Assembly (NCBI GenBank): GCA_025930955.1 | Contig: JAICNY010000007.1 | Coordinates: forward strand, 1 to 33,343 | Direction: 5' to 3' | Source of the DNA: Thermoleophilia bacterium | GTDB lineage: Bacteria > Actinomycetota > Thermoleophilia > Gaiellales > Gaiellaceae | DNA length: 33,343 bases | Part shown: in pieces, positions 23,545 to 30,184 of the stretch | Layout: the number at the start of each line of letters is the position of its first letter | Position numbering within the stretch: the stretch's first letter is position 1 | The notes under the pieces: generated by a model | What the model was told of the DNA's origin: nothing | What the model saw: only the letters and a program-made list of their open reading frames with translations | Database searches by the model: none | Position numbers and translations under genes: made by a program

Positions 23545-25332
23545 CTAGTACGTCGCGGCCAGGTCGAGCAGCGCTCCGCGAAGCGCGTCGTACCGCTCAC
23601 CCTCGAGCTTGTCGGCGGCGGCCGTCAGCTGGCCCTTCGCCTTCTTGCCCTGCGTGGCCTCCTCGGCCATCGCGAGGTGCTTCTCCACCTCGTCGAGCGT
23701 CGCGTCGCCGATCGCACCCGCCCGGATCAGCTGATCGAGGTGCGAGCGGACGACCGCGAAGCTCGGAGCCCAGACGATCTCGGACTGGAGCTGCGCGTTC
23801 AGCCTGTCGACCTGCGGCTCCGACGCGGCCTGGATCTCGTTCGCCGAGAGATCGTCGGTCGCCGTGTAGTCGAACACGTCGAACCCGCGCGACAGCTCGG
23901 TCGCGAACGTCGTCCCGTTGTAGAAGTACGTCGACCAGAAGCCGCCGAGGACGAGCGATGTCCCGCTGACAGGGCCGCGGTCGTAGTAGGCGATCTCCTT
24001 CGGGTTCGACGAGTCCGTGAAGTCCATCACGGAGTGGCCGCCCTGGTACCAGGCCTGGCTCAGGATGTCGCGGCCCGGCACGGGGATCAGGTTCCCGTTG
24101 TGGGCCACGCAGTTCTCCTGGCTCGTCTGGACCGCGGGCATCTTGTGGTAGCTGCGGAACTCCATCTTCCCGTCGACGATGTCGAAGATGGCGTTCGCGC
24201 CCCAGTTCAGCCTGTCGGTGTTGCGGCAGCGGGGGGTCGTCCCGCCGCCCCACTCGTCCGTGAAGACGACCTTCGTCCCGTCGTTGTTGAACGTGGCCGA
24301 GTGCCAGTAGGCGAAGTTCGGGTCGGAGACCGCGTCGACGCGGACCGGGTTCGCCGGGTCGCTGATGTCGATCAGGATCCCGTTGCCCTCACACGCGCCG
24401 GCCGCGAGCCCGATCTCCGGGAACGCGGTGATGTCGTGGCACGCATCCGTGATCGGCTGCGGGCTCCAGGGGATCCCCGACGGATGGAGCGTGGTCGGGA
24501 AGCTGTTCTGGAGGCCGTTGATCGCGCCCGTGTCCGGGTTCGCGAAGATCCGCGGCTGGTTCACGATCGCCGCGTTCTCGGGGGCGGCGAGCGGGACCTT
24601 GATCACGTCGATCGACCAGCGGCTCGCCTCGGGGACGGGCTGGCCGTTCTCGAAGCAGTTCGCCGGCCGGCCGGTGTGCGTCGCCGAGCGGACGCCCGAG
24701 GTGCCCGAGTTGTAGACGTAGATGTTCTCCGCGTCGTTCGGGTCGGTCACGAGCGTGTGCGTGTGCGAGCCGCGGCACGTCTGGACGGCCGCGACCTGCA
24801 CCGGGTTGGCGAGGTCGGAGATGTCGAAGATCCGGACGCCGCGGAACGCGGTGTCGGCCGTCTCCGCCTGCGTCCCGCAGTCCGTCCGCGACGGGTTCTC
24901 GTACGAGAGGAACAGGAGGTTCCCCCACACCGAGGGATCCCCCTGCCCGCCCGGACACACGACGCCGACCTCGAGGGTCGGGTTGCTCGGGTCGGAGATG
25001 TTCCACGCGTGCCAGCCGCGGAAGCCTCCGACGAACGCGGTGTCGTCCTGGATCGCGAGATCCGAGTTCAGGAAGCCGAAGCTTCCGGGGTTGCCCTCCA
25101 GGAAGAAGCCGGCGGGCCGGTCGCGGTGCGCCGTCAGGTCGACGCCGTGCGCGGCGACCTCGGCGTTCTGGAGGCCGGGGTCGAGCCCGACGCGCGGGTC
25201 GTCCGGGTTGGGAAGCTGCGCCGTCGCGGCGGCGGGGAGCGCCACCATGACGAGCGCGAGCGCCGCGAAGACCGCGATGCCCCTCGTGGTACGACGCCGG
25301 GTTGCCCACGCGCCGCGAGAACGCTCTGCCAT
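23545..25332 (-). CDS. Secreted LVIVD-repeat protein
   Basis: 595 residues from ATG 25332, set by a perfect AGGAGGG 5 nt upstream. A signal peptide (about 1-38, ending AAATAQ) is followed by a propeller-like domain with repeated LVIVD signatures (NISDPSNP, FDISDLANPVQVA, IDISDPANPVRVD, DFTDSSNPKEIAYYD) and several cysteines. The last 100 residues form a helical, charged unit (ANEIQAASEPQVDRLNAQ to the end) resembling FIVAR-like bundles. Export is clear, but no reaction is known for the family. It is divergent from a DUF305 lipoprotein, suggesting they work together at the cell surface. A promoter is visible upstream and a terminator downstream. Confidence 0.9.
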   Translation of the reverse strand: MAERSRGAWATRRRTTRGIAVFAALALVMVALPAAATAQLPNPDDPRVGLDPGLQNAEVAAHGVDLTAHRDRPAGFFLEGNPGSFGFLNSDLAIQDDTAFVGGFRGWHAWNISDPSNPTLEVGVVCPGGQGDPSVWGNLLFLSYENPSRTDCGTQAETADTAFRGVRIFDISDLANPVQVAAVQTCRGSHTHTLVTDPNDAENIYVYNSGTSGVRSATHTGRPANCFENGQPVPEASRWSIDVIKVPLAAPENAAIVNQPRIFANPDTGAINGLQNSFPTTLHPSGIPWSPQPITDACHDITAFPEIGLAAGACEGNGILIDISDPANPVRVDAVSDPNFAYWHSATFNNDGTKVVFTDEWGGGTTPRCRNTDRLNWGANAIFDIVDGKMEFRSYHKMPAVQTSQENCVAHNGNLIPVPGRDILSQAWYQGGHSVMDFTDSSNPKEIAYYDRGPVSGTSLVLGGFWSTYFYNGTTFATELSRGFDVFDYTATDDLSANEIQAASEPQVDRLNAQLQSEIVWAPSFAVVRSHLDQLIRAGAIGDATLDEVEKHLAMAEEATQGKKAKGQLTAAADKLEGERYDALRGALLDLAATY

Positions 25333-25415
25333 AAATCCCTCCTGTTCGTGTCCCCGTCGTCCCGCGTCGCGGTTCCGCACCCGGCGTACCCGGCCTCAAT
25401 CATCGCGGGAGCGGC

Positions 25416-25444
25416 ACAATAACCGCAGTTTCGTAGTACTGCAA
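25416..25444 (-). promoter_or_regulatory. Candidate promoter of the LVIVD gene
   Basis: On the minus strand TTGCAG (25439-25444) is followed by a 17-bp spacer and TATTGT (25416-25421), 84 nt before the start codon. The boxes match the consensus at 3 and 4 of 6 positions, in an AT-richer patch. Confidence 0.4.
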
Positions 25445-25519
25445 GAGTTGACATAAGTGTCCGCTTTGCGGGGAAATCTTGGCTGCGCGGAGTCGGGCGG
25501 TTTCTGGCACGCTGCATAA

Positions 25520-26212
25520 ATGGAGCAAACCTCCCCTTCGGCGCGCCGCCTCGCGGCGGTCGCCCTCGTCGCCCTCCTCGGCCTGGCCGGCTGCAGCTCG
25601 GACAACGGCTCCGGGAACGCGGCGACCCCCGCGGCGGAGACGGACGCGGCCCCGCGGGTCGTCCAGCCGGGCGCGCCCGGCGAGGGCGTGCGCGAGCTGA
25701 CGCCGGAGGAGGTCGAGGACCTGGAGCCGCTGCCGCACACCGCGGCGGACGTCCAGTTCATGCAGTACATGGTCCTCCACCACCGCCAGGCGCTCCGGAT
25801 GACCGACCTCGTCCCCGACCGCTCGCACCGCGAGGACATCCCGCTCCTCGCCCGCCGCATCGAGATCTCCCAGGAGGCAGAGCTCGAGCAGATGATCGCC
25901 TGGCTCGAGGAGCGGGACGCGGCCGTTCCCCCGCCCGGCGGGGAGGAGGCGCACGCCGGGCACCTCCCTGGGATGCTCACGGAGGCCGATCTCGAGCGGC
26001 TCGAGGCCACGGAGGGGCCGCGGTTCGACCGGCGGTTCCTCGCGGCGATGATCCGCCACCACGAGGGCGCGCTCCTGATGGTCGAGCAGCTCCAGGAGGT
26101 GCCGGGCGCCGGGCAGGAGCCCGAGCTCGCCGTGTTCGCAGGCCACGTCGTCGCGGACCAGGAGATCGAGATTCGCCGGATGGAGACGCTCCTGCGCGAG
26201 CTCGCCCGCTGA
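25520..26212 (+). CDS. DUF305 lipoprotein
   Basis: 230 residues. The signal peptide ends in a lipobox, LAGC, so the protein is probably lipid-anchored on the outer face of the membrane. A Ser/Thr/Ala/Pro-rich linker leads to two DUF305 halves: FMQYMVLHHRQALRMTDLV and FLAAMIRHHEGALLMVEQL, each with the HH pair that gives this ferritin-like four-helix family its metal-binding look. A copper or other metal role is often proposed for DUF305 but not proven. The ATG at 25520 has no clear ribosome site. It is divergent from the secreted LVIVD protein, which suggests a functional pair. Confidence 0.9.
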   Translation: MEQTSPSARRLAAVALVALLGLAGCSSDNGSGNAATPAAETDAAPRVVQPGAPGEGVRELTPEEVEDLEPLPHTAADVQFMQYMVLHHRQALRMTDLVPDRSHREDIPLLARRIEISQEAELEQMIAWLEERDAAVPPPGGEEAHAGHLPGMLTEADLERLEATEGPRFDRRFLAAMIRHHEGALLMVEQLQEVPGAGQEPELAVFAGHVVADQEIEIRRMETLLRELAR

Positions 26213-26219
26213 TGCGGGC

Positions 26220-26238
26220 GCCCGCCGCGGCGGCGGGC
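26220..26238. terminator. Hairpin between convergent genes
   Basis: An 8-bp GC-only stem (26220-26227 with 26231-26238, 3-nt loop) lies between the DUF305 stop and the channel stop; it may end transcription from both sides. Confidence 0.5.
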
Positions 26239-26255
26239 AGGCATCGCGCGGCCGC

Positions 26256-26990
26256 CTAGCCCACCTCCTCGCGCTCGGCCCGCTCGCGCCGGTCGTCGAC
26301 GAAGAACGCGCCGATCGTGCCGGCGAGCGAGGCGACGACCACGAGGCCGAAGACGAAGCCACCGAGCATGACGATCCGCCCGCCCGCCGACGACGGGACG
26401 GGGTCGCCCTGGAGCGCGAGTACGACCGTGAACCCCCAGAGCACGGCGTCCCCGAACGAGTCGAACGCGGGGTCGGCCGCGTCGCGCTCGAGGAGGAAGG
26501 CCAGCTCGGCGAGCGCGATCGCGACAACCGCAGACGCGCCCGCGAGATAGCCGAGCCGGGAGCGGAAGAGCCGCCGCGCCGTCCCGACCGACCGGTAGGA
26601 GGACGAGACGACGCGCGCGGCCGGGAGCGCACGCCCGAGACGCAGGAGCCGCAGGAAGCGGAGCACCCTGAGCGTCGGAATCAAAAGCATCACAACCTGG
26701 ATCCAGTGGCGGCGCACGAACCGCCGCTTCGCCGGCGCGAGCGCGAGCTTCGCGAAGAACTCGAGCGCGAAGACGCCCCAGATCGTCCACCCGGCGACCT
26801 CGAGCGCGGTCGAGGTGCTCGGGCTCACGTCGACCGCGATGTCGTAGCCGACGAGCAGGGCGAACACGACGCCGAGCCAGGCCATGAACGGATCGGCGCG
26901 TTCGGTCGCCCACCGGACCCAGTCGTCGAACTCGCGCTCGTCGCAATCGCGCGGCGGAAGTACGGCGGCGCGCGCCGGGACCTCCGTCAT
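26256..26990 (-). CDS. Six-helix voltage-sensor channel-like protein without the K+ filter motif
   Basis: 244 residues with the voltage-gated cation channel layout: S1 about 36-55, S2 65-86 (FALEFFAKL), S3 92-104, S4 105-122, S5 137-157, pore loop 165-190, S6 194-218. S4 carries arginines at every third place (108, 111, 114, 117, 120), a full voltage-sensor ladder. Where K+ channels have TVGYGD, this reads LALQGD (181-186), so only the final Gly-Asp is kept; selectivity cannot be assumed and the pore may pass another ion or none. The conserved S3 Asp also appears to be Gln. The ATG at 26990 overlaps the previous gene by 4 nt; it is the last gene of the five-gene chain. Confidence 0.85.
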   Translation of the reverse strand: MTEVPARAAVLPPRDCDEREFDDWVRWATERADPFMAWLGVVFALLVGYDIAVDVSPSTSTALEVAGWTIWGVFALEFFAKLALAPAKRRFVRRHWIQVVMLLIPTLRVLRFLRLLRLGRALPAARVVSSSYRSVGTARRLFRSRLGYLAGASAVVAIALAELAFLLERDAADPAFDSFGDAVLWGFTVVLALQGDPVPSSAGGRIVMLGGFVFGLVVVASLAGTIGAFFVDDRRERAEREEVG

Positions 26991-27568
26991 CGCTGCTCGA
27001 GGGTCGCCACCATCTGCTGGAGGACTTCCCCGTTGCGCTCGAAGTCGAGCCCGCTCTGCGAGCGCGTCACCGCGACGAGCGTCTCGCCGTCGAGGTCGAC
27101 GAGGTACTCGAGGCTGTGGACTCCCGCCGGCAACAGGCCGTCGCCGGTCGACTCGGTCTCGCGGCGGAGCGCCGGGCGGCCCGCAACCTCGACCTCCTCG
27201 CTCGCGAGGACGCGCGTGGCTGGGCTCTCGCCCGCCAGGTCGGCGAGCGCGATCGGCTCGCGCGAGATCGAGACGGCGAGCGGCGGCGGCTCGCTCGCCT
27301 CCGGCAGCTCGAACGGATCCGGGTGGAAGAACGAGCACGGCGCGGTCACGGCGCCGTCGTTCGTGTGCCAGCCGGCCGGATAGCGGACGGCGTAGCCCGC
27401 GTCCGGGTTCTCGCACCGCTCGGCGAGCTCGTCGCCGCCGCTCGGCTCCGTCTCCGTTTCGGTCTCCGTCGTCACCGTCTCGGGCTCGCCCTCCGAATTG
27501 CCGCCACACGCGGACGCGGCGAGGAGGAGCGCGGCCGCCGCCGCGAGCAGGACACGCCGCGTGCTCAC
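26987..27568 (-). CDS. Lipoprotein of unknown function
   Basis: 193 residues from GTG 27568. The signal peptide ends in LAASAC, a lipobox, followed by an acidic Thr/Glu linker and a compact domain beginning YAVRYPAGWHTND, a motif shared by PsbP/Mog1-like and many actinobacterial lipoproteins. Two further cysteines (in AERC and APCSFF) may form a disulfide outside the cell. Both ends are joined to neighbours by 4-nt overlaps (GTGA with the protease, ATGA with the channel), so it is translated as part of one unit. It is probably membrane-tethered on the outside; no activity is recognised. Confidence 0.82.
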   Translation of the reverse strand: MSTRRVLLAAAAALLLAASACGGNSEGEPETVTTETETETEPSGGDELAERCENPDAGYAVRYPAGWHTNDGAVTAPCSFFHPDPFELPEASEPPPLAVSISREPIALADLAGESPATRVLASEEVEVAGRPALRRETESTGDGLLPAGVHSLEYLVDLDGETLVAVTRSQSGLDFERNGEVLQQMVATLEQR

Positions 27569-28515
27569 AGCCCGAGCCTCGTCGCGGCGAGGTGGACGCT
27601 CAGCCGTGCCCACGCCCAGTCGGGCAGCCTGCGCGGGGCCGCGTCCGGCCTCGTGACCGGGCTGCGGAAGGTCGTGTAGTCGTCGTGGCCGAACCACCAC
27701 TTGTAGAACTGCCATGTCCAGCGCGGCACCGGGCTGGGCGCCTCGTCCGGATACGTGGCCGGGTCGCGGAAGTCGTGCTCCTTGTACTTGCCGTGATGGA
27801 GGTACCAGCGCAGGAACTCCCAGGTCCACGCCGGGATCGGGCTCGGCGCCGCGTCCGGGTACGTCGCGGCGCTGCGGGCGGACGTGTAGTCGTCGTGGCC
27901 GACGTACCACTCGAGCCAGGGCCAGAACCACCCCGGAATCGGTATCGGCCAGTAGGCGCTCCGGCCGAGGCGGAGCCACTCGCTGTAGAGCGGCCAGACG
28001 TTCGGCCGGCAGCCGTCGAGCGCCTTCGACTGCTGCTGCATGACCGCCGCCCGGTTGCCCTTCCCGCAGTAGCTCACGTGGCCGAGCCCGAGCCAGTGGC
28101 CCACCTCGTGGTTCACGACGTAGCGGCGGTACGCGTTGTAGCCGAGCGTCCACGCCTCCGTCCCGTGGCGCCAGCGGTAGTCGTTGACGAGCACGTTGTC
28201 CCCGACGCGGCAGCTCCAGGGCCGGTCGCAGACGGGCGAGGCGGCGTTCACCTCGGCCGGGGAGGCGAGGATGAGCCGGAAGTCGCCGCCGGACGGCACC
28301 TCGACGAACCGGTTGTGCCCGCCGAGCGTCCACCCACGTTCGTTCGTGAGGGCGGTGCGCGCGATGTGCCGGAACCACTCGAGGTCGGCCTCGACATCGC
28401 CGCGCGACGCGATCGAGTACGTGTAGCGGTGTGCGGCGGCGGAGCCCGCGAGCGCCGCCGCCGTCACCGCGACGAGGACAGCGGCGGCCGCCCGAAGCGA
28501 CCGCCGGCCCATCAT
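27565..28515 (-). CDS. Secreted DUF3152-like zinc metalloprotease with C-terminal Trp-rich repeats
   Basis: 316 residues. A signal peptide (1-28, AAA end) precedes a domain with HEVGHWLGLGH at 136-146 (His136, Glu137, His140, His146) and Met159 as a likely Met-turn; the layout and RPWSCRVGDNVLVN section resemble DUF3152 metzincins. Residues 190-316 hold three full and one partial tandem repeat of 34-36 residues built on PxPxPxWxWxFLxWYxxH and a TxPDAAP end. Either ATG of the doublet (28515 or 28512) may start it; 28515 gives the same 4-nt overlap seen through the operon. It is probably exported with the repeats binding the cell envelope, which is inference. Confidence 0.85.
   Translation of the reverse strand: MMGRRSLRAAAAVLVAVTAAALAGSAAAHRYTYSIASRGDVEADLEWFRHIARTALTNERGWTLGGHNRFVEVPSGGDFRLILASPAEVNAASPVCDRPWSCRVGDNVLVNDYRWRHGTEAWTLGYNAYRRYVVNHEVGHWLGLGHVSYCGKGNRAAVMQQQSKALDGCRPNVWPLYSEWLRLGRSAYWPIPIPGWFWPWLEWYVGHDDYTSARSAATYPDAAPSPIPAWTWEFLRWYLHHGKYKEHDFRDPATYPDEAPSPVPRWTWQFYKWWFGHDDYTTFRSPVTRPDAAPRRLPDWAWARLSVHLAATRLGL
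27568..27948 (-). repeat. Protein-level tandem repeat, 3.6 copies of 34-36 residues
   Basis: This encodes residues 190-223, 224-259, 260-293 and partial 294-316 of the protease. Shared positions: Pro-x-Pro-Ile/Val-Pro, Trp-x-Trp two apart, Trp-Tyr/Trp, then Gly/His-His, a Tyr, and Pro-Asp-x-Ala at the end. The fourth copy stops after its first half. Confidence 0.8.
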
Positions 28516-28865
28516 CCCTCCGCCGCGACCGCCTCGCCGACGGTGTCGTGGACGGGCAGGTACGTCCAGAGCCCGGAGACCTGGAGCACGCGCTCGACCG
28601 CCTCGCCGGCCGAGGCGAGCACGAGCCGCCCGCCGTTCGCATCCATCCGCCGGGCGGCCAGCAGGAGGAGGCCGAGGACCGTCGAGTCGAGGAACGTCAC
28701 CTCGGCGAGGTCGAGCACGACGACGTGCCGGCCGCCGGGCACGGCCTCCTCGAGCTCCCGGCGGAGGACCTCGGCCGAGAAGAGGTCGAGTTCCCCCGCC
28801 AGCGTCACCACGTCGACGCCGTCGTGCCGCGCCGTCGACGTGAGCGGCTCGCCCGCGATCGTCAC
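28512..28865 (-). CDS. STAS-domain anti-sigma factor antagonist
   Basis: 117 residues from GTG 28865. A single STAS domain with the phosphorylation motif VTFLDSTVLGLLLLAARR (Asp60-Ser61), as in SpoIIAA and RsbV: the serine is phosphorylated by an anti-sigma kinase to switch partner binding. No cognate kinase or sigma factor lies in this operon; candidates could be the RsbT/phosphatase set at 1059-2873 or an unlinked gene. It is joined to the stress protein before it (GTGA) and to the protease after it (ATGA) by 4-nt overlaps, which suggests the regulator is made in proportion to its partners. Confidence 0.9.
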   Translation of the reverse strand: MTIAGEPLTSTARHDGVDVVTLAGELDLFSAEVLRRELEEAVPGGRHVVVLDLAEVTFLDSTVLGLLLLAARRMDANGGRLVLASAGEAVERVLQVSGLWTYLPVHDTVGEAVAAEG

Positions 28866-29410
28866 GAGAGCACCGCGTCCGCGAGCCGCGTCTCGAGGCG
28901 GCGGGCGGGATCCTTGACCGCCCACTCCGTCAGGATCCCAACGGCCTCCGCGGCGACCCGCTCCTCGACCAGCACGTCGTAGTACGCGGCGTCGAGGGTC
29001 TGCACCGACTCGAACGGGCGCCGCTCCGACCAGGCGTGCAGCGCGAGCGCCAGCAGCGCGCCGAGCGCCGCACCGAGGATCGCGCCCCAGGCGAGCGTCC
29101 CGACGACGCCGACATCCTCGGACAGGAGGCCGAGAAGGATGCCGACGCCGGCGCCGACCACGACGCCCGTCCCGGCGCCGTCGGCGGCGGCACGCCTCCG
29201 CGTCCGCGTGCCGACGACGCGTTCGACGAGCTTCAAGTCGCGGGCGACGATCGTCGCCCGCTCGATCGGAAACCGCGCGGAGGAGAGCCACTCGATCGCA
29301 TCGGCGGCCTCGTCGTATGTGGGCACCGTGGCGACGCGGAGCGGCTCGAGCCGCTCCTCGCTCGCCGCGCTGCCGTTCATGCCTGCTCTATGTCTGGTCG
29401 TCGTTTCCAT
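28862..29410 (-). CDS. General stress protein 17M/YflT-like membrane protein
   Basis: 182 residues. About 22-72 match the general-stress-protein 17M-like (YflT) domain (RVATVPTYDEAADAIEWLSSARFPIERATIVARDLKLVERV), followed by a Gly/Ala-rich membrane stretch (about 80-127) and a second alpha/beta part (AAYYDVLVEERVAAEAVGIL). The GG-rich helices look like a glycine-zipper membrane hairpin. The start is ATG 29410 with a GGGAAGGGA site; ATG 29380 is an alternative. It is the first gene of the five-gene chain. In Bacillus related proteins are under the general stress sigma factor; here no SigB-type promoter could be found. Confidence 0.83.
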   Translation of the reverse strand: METTTRHRAGMNGSAASEERLEPLRVATVPTYDEAADAIEWLSSARFPIERATIVARDLKLVERVVGTRTRRRAAADGAGTGVVVGAGVGILLGLLSEDVGVVGTLAWGAILGAALGALLALALHAWSERRPFESVQTLDAAYYDVLVEERVAAEAVGILTEWAVKDPARRLETRLADAVLS

Positions 29411-29475
29411 GCCGGGTCCCTTCCCGCCCGGCCGCCGGTCCAGCGCCCGTCGCGCTCACGATTCGTGCAGCGTTT

Positions 29476-29493
29476 CCTCAGCGGACGCTGAGG
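29476..29493 (-). terminator. Palindrome after the response-regulator gene
   Basis: CCTCAGCG-GA-CGCTGAGG, perfect 8-bp arms, starts 1 nt after the regulator stop codon. The 2-nt centre is too short for a good hairpin loop, so it may be an operator rather than a terminator; it sits 66 nt before the general stress gene start. Confidence 0.4.
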
Positions 29494-29494
29494 G

Positions 29495-30184
29495 TTACGG
29501 AGCCGCGAGCTTGTAGCCCGCCCCACGCACCGTCAGGATCCGCCGCGGGTTGGCCGGGTCAGCCTCGACCTTCCGGCGGAGATTCGACACGTGCACCTCG
29601 CAGGCGTGCTCGTCGCCGACGAAATCCGTCTGCCAGAGGTGCTGCATCACCTCGCGCCGCGAGACGACCCGGCCGGGCCGCGACGCGAGGAGCGTGAGGA
29701 TCTTGAGCTCGGACGGCGTCACGGCGATCGGCTCGCCGTCCACCCTCACCTCGTGCCGCGCGGGGTCGATGCGCAGCCCGGCGACCTCGAGCGGGGATGC
29801 GGCCGCCGCCGAGCGGTCCAGCTCCCGCCGCCGAAGGAGCGCGCGGAGGCGGCTCACGAGCTCGGCCGAGGAGAACGGCTTCGTCACGTAGTCGTCGGCG
29901 CCGAGCTCGAGCCCTAGAACGCGGTCGACCTCCGCATCCTTCGCCGTGAGCATCACGATCGGCACGCTCGACTCGGCGCGAAGGGTGCGGCAGACGTCGA
30001 AGCCCGAGCCGTCCGGCAGCATGACGTCGAGCACGACGATGTCGTACTCCTGCTCGCGCGCGTGCGCGAGCGCAGCGGAGGCGTCCTCGACCGGCGTGAC
30101 CGCGAACCCTTCCCGCTCGAGGGCGTAACCGACCACCTCGCGGACGCCCGCGTCGTCTTCGGCGAGGAGTATGCGCGCGCTCAC
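29495..30184 (-). CDS. OmpR/PhoB-family response regulator
   Basis: 229 residues from GTG 30184 with GGAGG 5 nt upstream. The receiver domain is 1-115 with acidic pair Asp10/Asp11, phosphoacceptor Asp53 (VLDVMLPDG), Thr80 and Lys102 (TKPFSS). The C-terminal winged helix is about 130-225 (LTLLASRPGRVVSRREVMQHLW, HVSNLRRKVE, VRGAGYKL). It overlaps the kinase stop by 4 nt (GTGA), so kinase and regulator are co-expressed. It acts as a phosphorylation-controlled DNA-binding protein. Targets are unknown, but the five-gene stress chain lies directly downstream on the same strand and is a natural candidate. Confidence 0.95.
   Translation of the reverse strand: MSARILLAEDDAGVREVVGYALEREGFAVTPVEDASAALAHAREQEYDIVVLDVMLPDGSGFDVCRTLRAESSVPIVMLTAKDAEVDRVLGLELGADDYVTKPFSSAELVSRLRALLRRRELDRSAAAASPLEVAGLRIDPARHEVRVDGEPIAVTPSELKILTLLASRPGRVVSRREVMQHLWQTDFVGDEHACEVHVSNLRRKVEADPANPRRILTVRGAGYKLAAP

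Noticed and set aside
22486-25422. 978-codon plus-strand open frame
   Set aside because: It runs antisense through ltrA and the LVIVD gene; composition is Arg/Asp/Val-rich and without domains.
25448-25476. Perfect TTGACA upstream of the DUF305 gene
   Set aside because: No -10 hexamer occurs at 16-18 bp (the region reads GCGGGGAAA), so I do not call a promoter.
25505-25519. Sigma-54-like TGGCACG next to the DUF305 start
   Set aside because: The required TTGC element at the right distance is absent and the site touches the start codon.
29411-29494. SigB or ECF-type promoter before the general stress gene
   Set aside because: A GGAAAC is present but no correctly spaced -10 match (GGGTAT or CGTCT-like) could be found.
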